The notes under the pieces were generated by a model. The model saw only the letters and a program-made list of their open reading frames with translations, searched no databases and was not told where the DNA came from. This document shows positions 1-11,808 of a stretch of 64,000 nucleotides of DNA, piece by piece. The first letter of the stretch is position 1. The number at the start of each line of letters is the position of its first letter. This DNA comes from Pseudocercospora fijiensis CIRAD86 (Eukaryota > Ascomycota > Dothideomycetes > Mycosphaerellales > Mycosphaerellaceae), in the NCBI RefSeq assembly GCF_000340215.1, contig NW_006921536.1:2257582-2321581 (forward strand), in the 5' to 3' direction. Position numbers and translations under genes: made by a program.

Positions 1-2020
1 ATTAAGGGTTAAGAGGCTCCGATCGTTAATGTCCTTAAACGTAAGGCTCTTCGCCTAGAGACCGAGGCCGATACGGCTACTAGTCTTACGCTCGCTATAG
101 AAATACAGGCTAAGGATCGTCGCTCGACCCGTAACCGCAAGGTCCCTTAAGAAGTTTAAGACGAGCGCGCTAAGGCCGAAGCAGCGCGCAAGAAGGCATT
201 ACATACTCGCTAGGCCCTCCGCAAGGCTACTAAGAAGTATAGCACTCCTTCTAGTACCGACTATAGTACTAACTATAGTACTAACTATAGTACTAACTAT
301 AGTAACTCGGATATTAATATGCTAGATACACTACTAGAAGATATCTCCTCCGAAGGCTCCTTTAGCGAGCGTAGAGATAGAGGCCTCTCGCCGATTCTAT
401 TAACTAAGAACATCTGTAGTTCTTGTAAGGGCGACTCTATTGCGTACCTTATTACTAATATCGATATAGTTCCTAAAGCCGATATAGGCAAAGCTCCTAC
501 CGCCCTGTCTATCTATTAATAGCTCGACGACCTTAGTAAGCTAGGTGAAGAGCGGTTTACTATATATACTAACTATATTAAGAAGGCCGCTAAGGTCTGT
601 AGTCTTTACGCTAGTGCTAAGACGAGTGTCCTCGTCGGTCGCCTATTAAAGATTAGTCGCGAGGTTGCTAATTAGGATGCCTTTACTGCCCTTAAGACTA
701 GTTATGCTAACTAGTTTCCTAGACGCCCTACTACCGCCCCGACCTCCTTAGGACTCTACGCATTTAACCCTACTAGCGCTATTACTCGCGATCTTACGCT
801 AACTAAGCGTCGGTGCAAGTTAATTACTAGCATTCTCGGCTAAGGCACTTCCTTCGACCGTTTTCGTTAGACTAGCAATACTATCTTCCCTCGAGTCTTC
901 GGTTAGATATAGTCGCCTCGTAGAGCGCACCTTCCTCTTATCGTCGACCTAATATAGGAGGAGTTTCGCATATTCTTTTAGTATATACGTAAACTGCCTA
1001 AGTCTAAGCAGGAAGGCCGTAATACCCTTTAGACCTATAGAGTAAGCAACTAAATCGTCCGTTAGCATCCCGCCTTGTAGCTCTTAGCCGTTACCTTTCG
1101 ACCTAATTACGTATACGAGCTTATCTCCGTCCCTAAGCTTACTAAGTACTTCAAGGTAGGTAATAGCGGTTATAAGAACTGCCCTACTAAGGAGACTTCT
1201 CGTCTCGGACAAGATGTAGTTAAGCTCGCAGCTAGTAAGGGTGCTAGCTATCTGCGCATTAAGGTTTCTCTTATGTCTAAAGATAAGACTGCCTATTTAA
1301 CTGTTATCGAGGGCATATACGAACTAGAGGTCTTCGAGAACTAGGTTGAGAAGCTTAATGCCCGTAGCCTAGTTCTACTAAATAAGATTAGCAAGCTTAC
1401 TAACAAGCACCTTACTAACGACGACCTCGGCTATATATTCGATAGTTAGCCTAACGAAGGCGAGGCAGCTTAGTAGATCCTCAACCCTCTAAAGGAATAC
1501 GAAGTCTCTATTTAGATACTACACCTTCCGTATAGCGATCTAAAGCCCGAGAGCGACCGCATATCAATCGACCTAGGCTACTCTCGTATTATCGACGGCA
1601 CTAAGATTAAGGGCTACGACAACTTGACCGTCGCTAAGGTTGCTAAGGCGTACCGCAATCTGACTGCCCTTCTAGGTTCTAATACCTTCGTACCGTTCGC
1701 CTTCCCTACCGCTATCTTAGTCGAAGGCCTTAGTTGCATTTCCGATACCCTAGTCGGTAGAATTCCTTAGTTAAGTTACGTTGTTTAGAACGAAGTTAAA
1801 CAAATCCTCTAGTTTAGTAAGGAGGAGCTTAAGGACTATCTACGCGAATAGGAGAAGGCTATATAGGACAAGGCTGCTAATCTCCTCGTTAATTAAGCTC
1901 GCTTCGAGGCGGAGTACTTTAGTACTAACAGCTTCAATACCTACGGAGGAGTTTAGGACAGTCGACTAGCTAATAAGGTTATTGCTAGTAAGGATTACGG
2001 TATATTAAAGCAGTAGTAAG
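1..2020 (+). pseudogene. Unrecognised retroelement ORF, RIP-degraded, 5' end outside window
   Basis: A plus-strand frame can be followed for most of this interval if TAG/TAA stops are read as former Trp or Gln codons. Stretches free of stops include a segment around 1170-1345 and another near 1545-1765. Composition is charged and Ser/Lys-rich, with a Tyr-Ser-Thr-Asn tetrapeptide repeat near 250-302. I see no zinc knuckle, protease, reverse transcriptase or integrase motif, so it could be a gag-like or accessory protein. It is followed by a purine tract and an LTR-like sequence, which suggests it is the last ORF of an LTR element. The start lies outside the window. Function is unknown. Confidence 0.45.
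249..302 (+). repeat. 12-bp tandem repeat encoding YSTN units
   Basis: The unit ctatagtactaa recurs with exact 12-bp period, starting at 261, 273, 285 and 297, with a degenerate copy before. In the ORF frame each unit reads Tyr-Ser-Thr-Asn. It is a coding microsatellite inside the remnant ORF. Confidence 0.85.
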
Positions 2021-2203
2021 TTAGCGTAGTAGATTGGATGCTTAGGAAGTTCTTTTTGCATATTAATAGAATCTAGGAACAATGCTACCCTAGGGGTGTT
2101 ATTGCGGAGTCTCTAAAAGATAGCCTTAGCTAAGATACCTAAGGTTACTATATAACTGTTTGTTTTAAGCGCACAATGTGAAGCGTATCTAGTTAGATAC
2201 GAA

Positions 2204-2459
2204 GAAAGGGAGGGATATTAGCTAGTAACCGGCCCTATACACCTAGGCTGAGTTTTGAGCCTATATAAGAGGCCTCCTTCTATATTATAGATAGAGCACC
2301 AACCTCGTATAGTACATTGTTTACGTTACACTTCTATAATGCCTATGTTACAGGGCTCTAGTCATTAGCCTAAGCAACCGTCTTGTTATCCTATTATGCT
2401 AAACATAGCTGCCTATATTGCTATAGGTTATGTTACCCTCGGTAGCCTATACTATTACA
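2204..2459 (+). repeat. Purine tract plus single LTR-like sequence
   Basis: A purine tract (2204-2215) is followed by TATTAGC at 2216, which is what TGTTAGC would become after a TG to TA change. A TATA-like stretch (tatataagagg) lies near 2262, and the segment ends in attaca at 2459. Length of about 244 bp, polarity and position after an ORF fit a 3' LTR on the plus strand. Only one copy is visible here, so the borders are inferred from the terminal motifs alone. Confidence 0.4.
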
Positions 2460-2494
2460 GCTAGTAGTAGTAGTGGTTTTGGTTTCCGTCCTTT

Positions 2495-4777
2495 ACTAAG
2501 TAGTGTTTAAACACATTAATATAGGTCTCTCGAATAGGTTCTAGTATACGCTTAAGCTGTTTAGGGTCTATACTATTAGGGGGCACAGGTTTATCGTTAT
2601 TACTACCGAGCAGGTCGGCAGTTAGATTAGCTAAGGCGGGGGTTAGGTTGCTAATAAACAGGACCCTAATATTATTAGGACACTCGCTAATATCGATGTG
2701 TTTAATGTCCTCTCTCCTAACGATTCTAAATCGCTATTGTTAACTGCCTAAGTCTATAACTATAGCATAGTGCTTAAGAATAGGGTTACTAATAACAATA
2801 TTAGATAGAAGGTTGTCTACGTCTACCGCGTAGGTAGTAAAGTCTAGCAGGCGCTTATTGCCGAGGTTATCTCTTAGAACTATAGGAATATAGTAGGCTC
2901 TATAGGTTAAGTGCCGAGCGTTATTAAACTAAGCAAGGGTTAGTATGTTAGTTCTAGGCAATTGTCGGAGGTCTAATTGCTTAACTAGGCGGTAATTAAT
3001 AAGGGCGCTAACCGAATTTCCTAGATCTAGCATAACCTTAGTCTTATAGTTGTCTCTATATATGTCCTATATAAGACAGGTGCGTATAATAGCTAGCACA
3101 ATATCGATAGTCTTACGCCGCACAAGGCTAATAGTTAGTGCGGCGCTTACTCTTTTTTCGACTAATTAAAAGAGCCGACTAGGGTAGCATTAGCGGCTAA
3201 AAGGTGTTTCCTATACTTAGCGGAAGCACGGTCAATTCGGGCCTAGTCCTTTAGTTTGTCGCATTGGCCTAGTAGATAGCTAGTGCTATTATAATTAAAG
3301 CACTTCAATCCGGTTAGTAGACTACCGTAGCTATTATTATTGTTAGCAGAGCGGTTAGCATTGTAGGGATACGAGCCCCTTCTACGGCCCCTATTACGGC
3401 CTCCTCTATATAGTCGCCGGCTACGGCCCCTTCTACGGTCGTTGTTACTATTCCTACTATTAGTATTATTGTCTTAGTAGGAACCTTAGTTTCCTCCGCG
3501 GCTACTACGATTGCCGCGGTTAGTACTAGCTAGTCGGATCCTTAATTCTAGTCGTTATTAGAGCTAAATAGCCCGTTCGGCTGTTTCTACTTCGACTATG
3601 AATTAAATGCGTATTAGATTGGTTTGTTCGAATATACGGCGACGGTCTAATTCGAGGATAAGCTCCTATCTAAGTTTTAGGCGTATCTCGGAGATCTATA
3701 TAGAATTAGTCTTAGGCGGAAGGTCGTCTTTAAGGGTTTTTAAATAGGCCTCGAATAAGCGAGCCGATTAATTAGTCTTCTATTTAGCTCGAAGATATAG
3801 GTCCTAAGCATATTATTGCCTTAGTATAGGGTTTCTAAGGGTATCTAGTATAATAGTTTTGTAGGTCTACTACTAAATAGCGATCTAGTTGTCGAGGGAG
3901 TCGAAATAGTTATCCTATATGCGCTTTAGGTCGCCGTTAATGTACTATATAGCGTATACGACTAAGGAATAATCGTCTAGTAGCGCTCTTAGTACATTGC
4001 GCTAGTTAAGCTTATAGTTACGAATATAGTCGTTATATTGCTTGCGACTAGAGCCGTTAAACACGGTATAGTCCTTAAGCTTAGCATCCTTCTTTTAGAC
4101 TAGTAGTAAAGAAGGTCCTGCTATAGGTTTAGTAGTAGTCGTTAGGGCTTCCTAAAGGCGACGGAGCTCGAGGAGGTTATCTCTTAGCTATTGTTCTTAG
4201 CGTAGGGCAGCAAGCCTGTTTTAAGCGGCTTCTCAAAGTCTCCCTAATAGTTAAGAGCTAAAGGCTAGTTAGCTATATCGTCGATTAACAATATTGTTAA
4301 GAATATCGCTAATAGGCAATTCCGGATTATTACCTAGAATTACAGGTTCTTCTTTAGTAGGCTCTCCGGCAGGCTCTTTAGTAGGAGGCACTTTAGCAGG
4401 TGCTCTAGTAGGCACTTTAGTAGGTACTATACTACTAGCGTTGTTATTGCTAGCGCTACTAGCGGCAGCACGGTTGTTGTTACTTCGTAATAAGCCGGCT
4501 ATTATAATAGAGGGTAATACTAATAATGTATTATTAGCCCCTAAGATACGGATGTAGCGGAATTAGTAGATATCGGCCTAGTATGCTTAACTTAGTGTAA
4601 TAGGCCGTATAGAAGGCCTTGCTTAATAATTAGTACGGTTGTTTCGATAGAATAGTACGTATAGGTCCCGTTCTTCGGGCGTAATATAGTTAAATCGATA
4701 GTTTTCGTAGCTATACCGCTAAAAGCTTGAAATAAGGACTATCTAGCTGCTGCCCTTAAAGGGTAGATCGAATACTA
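2495..4777 (-). pseudogene. Ty3/gypsy gag-protease fragment (copy A), truncated before RT
   Basis: This aligns by eye along its whole length with 33714-35971 of the complete minus-strand element at 29052-36168. Homology starts abruptly near 2495 (shared ctaagtagtgttt) and covers the protease region, a degraded CCHC-type knuckle and the gag N-terminus near 4294-4557. Reverse transcriptase, integrase and the 3' LTR are missing, or lie left of the window. Numerous TAG/TAA stops come from CA/TG to TA changes. It is dead. The adjacent LTR at 4778-4973 is its 5' LTR. Confidence 0.85.
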
Positions 4778-4973
4778 TATAAGAAGGGTATATTAGTAGG
4801 TAGATAGGGTAGTAGTAGGTACGAGTAGTATTCGATAAGGATCTAGGAGGAGAGGGAGGAAGGCAAGAGAGTTAGCCTAACGCTAAGCGCTAAGCCCTAC
4901 CTAAGGCACTAAGACCCGGGCTTTACCTAGCCTAGTTATATACTAATTACGTATAGCCTCCTTAGCTCTAACA
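4778..4973 (-). repeat. LTR of copy A (197-bp family)
   Basis: It begins TATAAGAAGG and ends CTAACA, matching the two LTRs of the 7.1-kb element over its length (196 bp) with mainly CA/TG to TA differences. It lies at the gag side of copy A, so it is the 5' LTR of a minus-strand element. The next base, 4974, starts an unrelated plus-strand ORF, so this looks like an insertion junction. Confidence 0.88.
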
Positions 4974-6456
4974 GAGACTAGCTATAACGCCGACGCGCTA
5001 TACTATTACGATACCTACGATTAGTAGGGTCGCGAACGCCTTAACCTCTACGAGTAAAAGCTTCGTAACAGTATAGAGACTAAGGCTAGACGCTAGGTCT
5101 ATTATAAGGAATCGAAAGAAGAGAGCCTTAGGGACGACAACTATAAGGCCCTATAGATCGAATTAGAGACAGAGGGCGAGCGCGCTACGCGTCTCGCCGA
5201 TATTAAGAAGGCCTTAAAGGCTAAGGCCGACTAGTATAAGAGGAAGTTTAGAAAAAAGGATAATAAGGGCCGCGATATATATAGTAACTACCTCTAGCCG
5301 GACCTCGCCTCTTTTAAGGACGAGTACGATTTCGACGCCGACGACGAGAAGCCTACCTAGGCTAGGAAGAAGGCTATCCTCGGCGCGTACGTAGTACTAT
5401 AAGCGGATTAGCTTATCGGCATTTTGCCTAACGGACTAGCGGTATACCTCGCATTAGTCTAGCTATTATATTTCGGCCTTAACGAATTCAAGATAGCGCT
5501 TATTAACCTAGATTCTATATACAGTTCCGAAAAGTACGCAAATTAGTAATACGCCCCCTCCGGCAAATAGCCTAAGGCGATCTAGAAGAGTATCAGCGAG
5601 ATCTACTCTCCTAGACAGATAAGGAAAGGCTAAAGCGGACTAAGAAACCCTTACTACGGTACTAACGTACGCTTACTCGAGTAGGCGATAGCCGGTAATA
5701 AGCTACTATACGATATTAACGAAGACGGCTTCTTTATAAATAACTTAATTATATACGCCCCTAAGGTTCTAGAGAACTTTACTATACCGGACTTCGCTAT
5801 TCCGAGATACGAGCGCGACAGTTTTGCTTATATAACGGCTTTCTAGAAAACTTACTAAGGCGAGATAACGACTATTGCCGTCGCCTACTACGCGTTAGTA
5901 TACTAGGTTACAGAGGGAGCGTATTGCCTCGTAAGTTGCCTAGAGCTAGCGAGTTGCTTCGCCGGACTAATCGCCGACGTAGTCGAGCGCTATAAAACAG
6001 ATCCGAGATAGAAAATAGCCGCCGACCTTAAGTCTATCTTCGATATGTTCCTCGAACCTTTCCTAGCGCTAGTGCTTTAGGGCGAGTAGCTAAAGATATA
6101 GCGCTCGATATATATATAGCTAATCGTAGTACTTATAGACGACGAGAAGTAGTAATTAGAATATAGCGATATTACTAAGGACTTCGAGCGCGTAGTCTAT
6201 AACTTTTAGATATAATTAGGCCGTTTCCCGCTAGGCCTACGCGTCCTACTAATAGACCTAATATTAAGTCTTATACTAGCTACCTAAGGCATAGTCTTTT
6301 AGGATATTCCTTTAGCCTACTACGAAGAGAAGGCTAAGGCGATAACGAAAGACGGATACTAACGCCTAGCGACGCTACTATATCCTAACTATATAAAGTA
6401 GAAAAAAGCAATCGACTAAAGGATATCTACGTAGACTAAGAAATTTAAGGCTAAAC
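4974..6456 (+). pseudogene. Unrecognised large ORF (ORF X), 5' part before copia insertion
   Basis: One plus-strand frame reads from about 4980 to the copia LTR with stops only at former Trp/Gln codons. The predicted product is basic and charged at its start (Lys/Glu/Arg-rich, probably helical), then more hydrophobic and aromatic. The frame continues at 11809 once the copia element and one copy of its TAAAC duplication are removed, with no frame change. The true start is missing because the LTR of copy A abuts it at 4973. I recognise no domain. It appears to belong to a long LTR element whose 3' end is at 14338-15127. Confidence 0.6.
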
Positions 6457-6584
6457 ACTTAGAGTGTATGCCTAGGTATTAGGGTCTATTACGTGCCTAA
6501 TGCCTAAGGCTATAACTGCTGCACTTTATCTTCGGACTTCTATATAGATTAGTCCTTCTTTCTAATACATTAGTTACATTAAGT
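6457..6584 (+). repeat. 5' LTR of copia element
   Basis: This 128-bp repeat is identical in extent to 11677-11804. Its ends form a 5-bp inverted repeat, ACTTA/TAAGT. The borders are fixed by the TAAAC duplications. Confidence 0.93.
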
Positions 6585-6919
6585 AGTTATAAGCCCCCTG
6601 CGTTTCTAACGCATTCTATACGTTTTCTAATAGTTAATCCGACTGCTACGTAGATAGCGCTTGTTACTAAAAATTGCGCCGATACTAATACCGTCGCCGC
6701 CGCCGCCCTCGAGTATTCTAGTAGATACTAGACTCGAGTCGGTTACTATTAGTGTTAGCTGTCTGCTACACCGGTTCCTAACAATAGTGTCGGCTGTCCG
6801 CTATACTAAGACCTAGGCGCGCCTATCGGCCGCCTCTTAAGACGAGTCTATAATAGTCTCTTTCTATATCGCCGTCGCTATCCGCAATAGCTCCCCCTGC
6901 AACCTCTAGCGCTTATATA

Positions 6920-9900
6920 AGCAACATTCCTAAGCTAAAGAATAAGGAGAATTACCTATTATAGTCGTACGCCGCTAAAGGCGCCCTTAAAGGTATATCG
7001 GTCTAGCGCTATATATAAGGCACCCGCTAGCGACCCCTTTCTAAGGCCTCTAGTAAGTCTTCTAAGGAGTTTGAAGACCGCTAAGATAAATAGGACTCTA
7101 AAGATCAAACAGTACGTACCTAGATCTTTGCTAATTGTATTAGTAACATTTAACAATTACTACTTAGTCTGTCTACATCTTAGGAAGTATAGGACTTCCT
7201 TAAGAAGAAATACACTAGTAAAGGTAGGTCTACTAAATTTATGCTCTACTAGGAATATATTACCCTTCGGTATAATAGCAAGGACATTAAGAAGTTCTGC
7301 AATAATTATAAGAAGAAGCTCGGTGCCTTAAAGGACACCAAATTAGCTATTAGCTAATATTAGGCTGTCTATATGTTTATTATACAGATCGCACTATTCT
7401 ACGAGGCATTCGTATAGATACGCCGTAAGCAGATGCGCGCCTTAGAATACACTATTAACGATAACACACTTAACAACATTATTAGCGCGTTGCTTAATAA
7501 GAATATAGCTTAATTAAACTAGGCCCAATATAACGGCTTCTTTAGTCTTTAACGCTAACTATAATAGCAAGGTAGCAATAGCAATAGCAATAGTCGAGGT
7601 AACTCGAACCGTAGCGGTCGTAGTAGCCGCGGAAACAACAACAATAGTCGTAGTCGTAGTAGAAATAACTAGAATAGTCAAAATCGCGAGAAGTGCTTAT
7701 ACTATTAAGGCACTTACCCTTCCGACCGCTGCTATACTAAATACCCTTATCTAAAGGAAGAAGACCGACTGCGTCGCGAATAGCAGAAGGCTAAGAAGAA
7801 GGGGGTGTAGTAGCAATAGCAGCAGCGTAGACTAACTGCGTAGCAACAATAGCAATAGCCGCTATCTAGTTAGAACGGTGCCTAGGGCCTATATACGGCT
7901 AATGCTACCCCGGGGGTATTATTAGACCTAAGCAGCAACTACGCCTTTAATGCGATTACTGTTAGTAACGCAGCTTCTACAGCACTTACTATAGCGACTC
8001 GTACTACTAATTAGGTTGTCGACTTAGGTACTAGCATATATATAGTTAATAACCCTTTATTGCTTATTAAATACGAAGGCTGTTATATTCCTGTCCGGTT
8101 TAGTAGCAACACGAAGCACGCTACGATAGTTGGTATAGCTTAGACTAAGGTTATTAATAAGCGTAGTATAAGCAGCATAAAGCTGTCTAATACACTATAT
8201 GTTCTAGGTCTAGTAGCTAACCTTCTGTCTACTAAGAAGCTTGCCGACAAGGGCTGTTTCTATCGGAATAACAAGCGAGTACTGTTTACTATTATTAACA
8301 ACTCTAAGGTTACTGTTACTTAGACATACCGCAAGAATAGTCTCCCCTATCTGTATATACCAACCTCTAGTCCGGATAGCTAGGTTGTTGCGCTTCTATC
8401 GAAGAAGGGGGTACTAACAGGTACGATAGAAGAGTAGCATCTACGATATAGCTACATCTATTACCGTAAGCTACTACGGCTAGAAGCTGAGGGCTAGATT
8501 GTTATTACTAGTACTAAGAAGGACTTCCGCAACTGCATTGCCTATCGGATAGCGATAGCTTATAAGGAATACAATCGTCTACTACGCCTTCGACTATCTA
8601 CGATTTACTATATTGTCTATATAGACGTAGTTACTATTACTAATCTAGGTCTATTATAGGAGCGCTATTTTACGCTGTTTACGTACGCTAAGTTAGGCTA
8701 TCGATACGAGTATACTAGCACGCTCAAGTTAGGGGCTGCAGTAGCTATTAAGGACTATCGTATATATATCCGTATATAGACTAGTTACTTAATCCCAATC
8801 TACCGCCTCGATAGAGGGGGTAAATACGGCGGAAATTAGCTATTAAATTAGGCTCGAGACGAGGGCATTATACTGCAAGTTACTGCACCTTATTTATTAA
8901 CTTAGAATAGCCTTGCTAAGGTTAGCAATTACATCGTGTATACGACTACGAGAAAGATAATGCTATAGGCTAACCTTCTAAAGTCTCTATAGCTATATAC
9001 TGTTGCCTCCGCTATATAGGTCCTTAATATTACACCTAGAACCCTAGAAGGTCTTAGCCCCTATACTATTATAGCTAAGGAGCTTAATTAGTTACGAACA
9101 CAGCTACGCCTATAGCACCTTCGAGCTTATAGCTGCACTGCAGTTGCCTACGATTACAGTATAGCTCGTAGAAAGAAGATAGACAGCAGAGGCCTAGTTA
9201 GCAAGCTAGTTAGCTATACTAAGGGCTCTATAGACTCTAGAAAGTACATAATCTACCTGCCTGATTAACACAAGGTTATCGCTTCTAAGGATGTTCAGTT
9301 TATTAAGTTAGATAGTAACCTTCTACTTCTAAATAGCATAGATCTATATACTAACCCTAATAACCCTTCTAAAAGCGAGTTTATTAGTATTAAGTCTATT
9401 ATGCCGGCTCTGTTTAATGCTACAAGCAACGAGCCTCCGCCCCTATTAGAAGCCGCTAGTATAGTCTAGCAACTTCTAGCTTAGCAAGAAGAATAACCTC
9501 CGGAAGGGCTAGTATAGGACTTAGCTAACGAGGTTGTTAGTCTATTGCTAATCGAGGACGACCTTCTAGACGTTTAACTACTAGCTTCGAGTAATAAAGA
9601 TAGCTTCTAATTAGCTAAGGAAGATTAAGCTCCGCCCTTTAATCTAAATGCGAAGAAGGGTAAGCCTAGCTAGTTGCTAGAGTTTAAACGACCTAATACG
9701 ATAGGCGCTCGTTCTACCCGTACAACCCGTAGTACTAAGTTAGCTCGTAACCTATTACGTAGCTATCTAGCTAATTGTAGTATTAAGCGGTCGACTCGAC
9801 GCATAATAGCTAATATGCCGATAGCCTATATAAAGGGCTTTATAGCTTCCTACTACATTGCTAAACAGCCTAATAAGCCTAAGGATACTATTCCTATTCC

Positions 9901-11517
9901 GAAGAGCTACAAGGAGGCGACTTAGTCGCTATACTAGCTACAATAGAAGGAGGCCTATAAGGCTAAATACAAGTTACTAATCGACAACTATATATAGGTC
10001 TATATATCTCGGTTAGAGGTGCTAGAAGGTCGTAAGGTTGTCTATAGCCGATAGGTGTTTACTATTAAGCGTAACGCTAATAGCAAGGTAAGCCGGTTTA
10101 AGGCTCGATAGGTCGTTCGTAGTTTTATATAGGTTGAAGGACAGGACTATAATAAGACCTATACGGCTATAGCTAAGCCGTCTACGCTACGAGCGCTATT
10201 TGCACTAATCGCTTATTACGACCTAGAGGCTAAGCAGTACGATATTCTAACGGCCTTCCTTAATGCGCTTATCGGTAATAAGTATAAGATCTACGTCGAA
10301 TAGCTATACAGTTTTAAGGACCGTAGTAGAAAGGGCATAGTTTGCCTATTGCTAAAGGCACTATATAGTCTAAAACAGTCGCTAATGCTATAGTACGAAG
10401 AGCTTCGAAAGTACTTAAAGAGCCTAGACTTTATACCGATAATAGCTAATGTATGTGTGTTTAAACACGTCGTTAGCGGCTCTATTATTATTATCTATAT
10501 CGACGATATAATTATTATCGCCTATAGCCTATTAGCACTAGAAGCAGTTGCTTAGTTGCTAAAGGACCGTTTTAATATGCGAGAACTAGGCGACCTATAC
10601 TACTATCTCGGTATGCGGATCATCCGCAACCGCGGTTAGCGTACTATTTACGTCGTTTAAGATGCCTATTTGAATAGGCTTAGTAAGAAATATAGTATGC
10701 GTAGCCGTATCGGACTAGCTACTCTAATAGCACCTCGCTATATTAAGACGTCTATTTAACGCGTACCTAAGGGCTATATAGCTAGTGCCGCCTTTAAGAC
10801 TTAGTATTAAGAAGGTGTTAGTAAGGCACTATAGCTAGCTATAATTACACGACCTAATGCTTGCTACACTACAGGCCTGTTGTTACGATTTATCTCTAAC
10901 CCTACTAAAGAGCATTATGCCGCGCTCCTTTAGCTAATTAAGTACCTAGTTAGTACCCTTAGTCGTAGCATACGCTTCTAAGGCACATAGAACGATAAGC
11001 TCAATTTTGCTAGATACTGTAATACCTTATAGGCCGATAACCTAGTTACTCGCCGTTCTATAGGTAGCTTCTACTTTACTATTGTAGGCGGACCTCTGTT
11101 ATATAAGTCCGGCCGCTAGACGCTTGTTACACTATCGTTAACTAAAGCTAAGTATATCTAACTTACTATAGGGGCTAAGGAAGCAGTTACCTTAGCTCGT
11201 TTATTAAAGGAAATTAGCTATAAGGGCTATATTCTTCTAGTTACGCTCTACGAGGACAATTAGTCCGCTATTGCTATTACTAAGTCTACTAGCATTAATA
11301 GCCGCATAAAGCATATAGATGCTCGTATCTACTATATTCGAGAGAAGATTGCTAATAGTACTATTGTCGTCTAATAGGTTAGCACATATAATTAGATAGC
11401 CGATAGCTTTACTAAGCCGCTTAACAAGGTTAAGCACGGCCGCTTTGTTAAACAACTAAACCTAGTAGATTACAAGACCGCTATTAAGAATGCTGCAAAG
11501 CTAGCTGTTAAGTACTA
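6920..11517 (+). pseudogene. Copia gag-pol polyprotein, RIP-degraded
   Basis: Gag starts near 6920 with an Ile-Pro-Lys-Leu motif typical of copia gag N-termini. Poly-Gln/Asn/Ser and Ser/Arg tracts follow (7560-7680), then a zinc knuckle near 7690-7735 (CLYC with the second Cys now Tyr, former His now Tyr, final Cys kept). The protease motif Val-Val-Asp-Leu-Gly-Thr-Ser is near 8016. Integrase fills about 8400-9300. RT follows with the YIDDIIII catalytic box near 10492. The RNase H and C-terminal ADSFTKPL motif is near 11400, and the frame stops just before 11518. Stops and Cys/His to Tyr changes fit CA/TG to TA mutation. Expected to be non-functional. Confidence 0.93.
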
Positions 11518-11676
11518 AAGGGCCCTTTGTTTGCTTTGTCTATATAACCTAAGAGTAGTCTAGTTTGTTTACCTGTTTCTGCTTACCTAATACCCCTTGT
11601 TTGCTTTGCTAACAGAATGGCTATTGTATTGTTTGTTTGTTTCATTCTATAGCGATATATACGTGCTAAGGGGGTA

Positions 11677-11804
11677 ACTTAGAGTATATGCCTAGGTATT
11701 AGGGTCTATTACGTGCCTAATGCCTAAGGCTGCAACTGCTACACTTCATCTTCGGACTTCTATATAGATTAGTCCTTCTTTCTAATACATTAGTTACATT
11801 AAGT
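11677..11804 (+). repeat. 3' LTR of copia element
   Basis: Pairs with 6457-6584. Two of the five differences are mutated here (TG to TA) and three in the 5' copy. A TAAAC duplication follows directly. Confidence 0.93.
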
Positions 11805-11808
11805 TAAA

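Larger units (their letters stand above)
6457..11804 (+). mobile_element. Complete Ty1/copia LTR retrotransposon, 5,348 bp, RIP-inactivated
   Basis: Two 128-bp LTRs (6457-6584 and 11677-11804) differ at five positions, all CA/TG versus TA. The element is flanked by perfect 5-bp target duplications TAAAC (6452-6456 and 11805-11809). A purine tract (aaggggg, about 11668-11674) lies just before the 3' LTR. The LTR ends are ACTTA...TAAGT rather than TG...CA. The single gag-pol frame has the copia order protease, integrase, RT, RNase H. It inserted into ORF X. It is inactive because many Trp/Gln codons are stops. Confidence 0.95.

Noticed and set aside
4294..4557. Stop-free plus-strand frame, 87 codons, and its twin at 35497-35751
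   Set aside because: Both are antisense to the low-complexity gag N-terminus of the Ty3/gypsy family.
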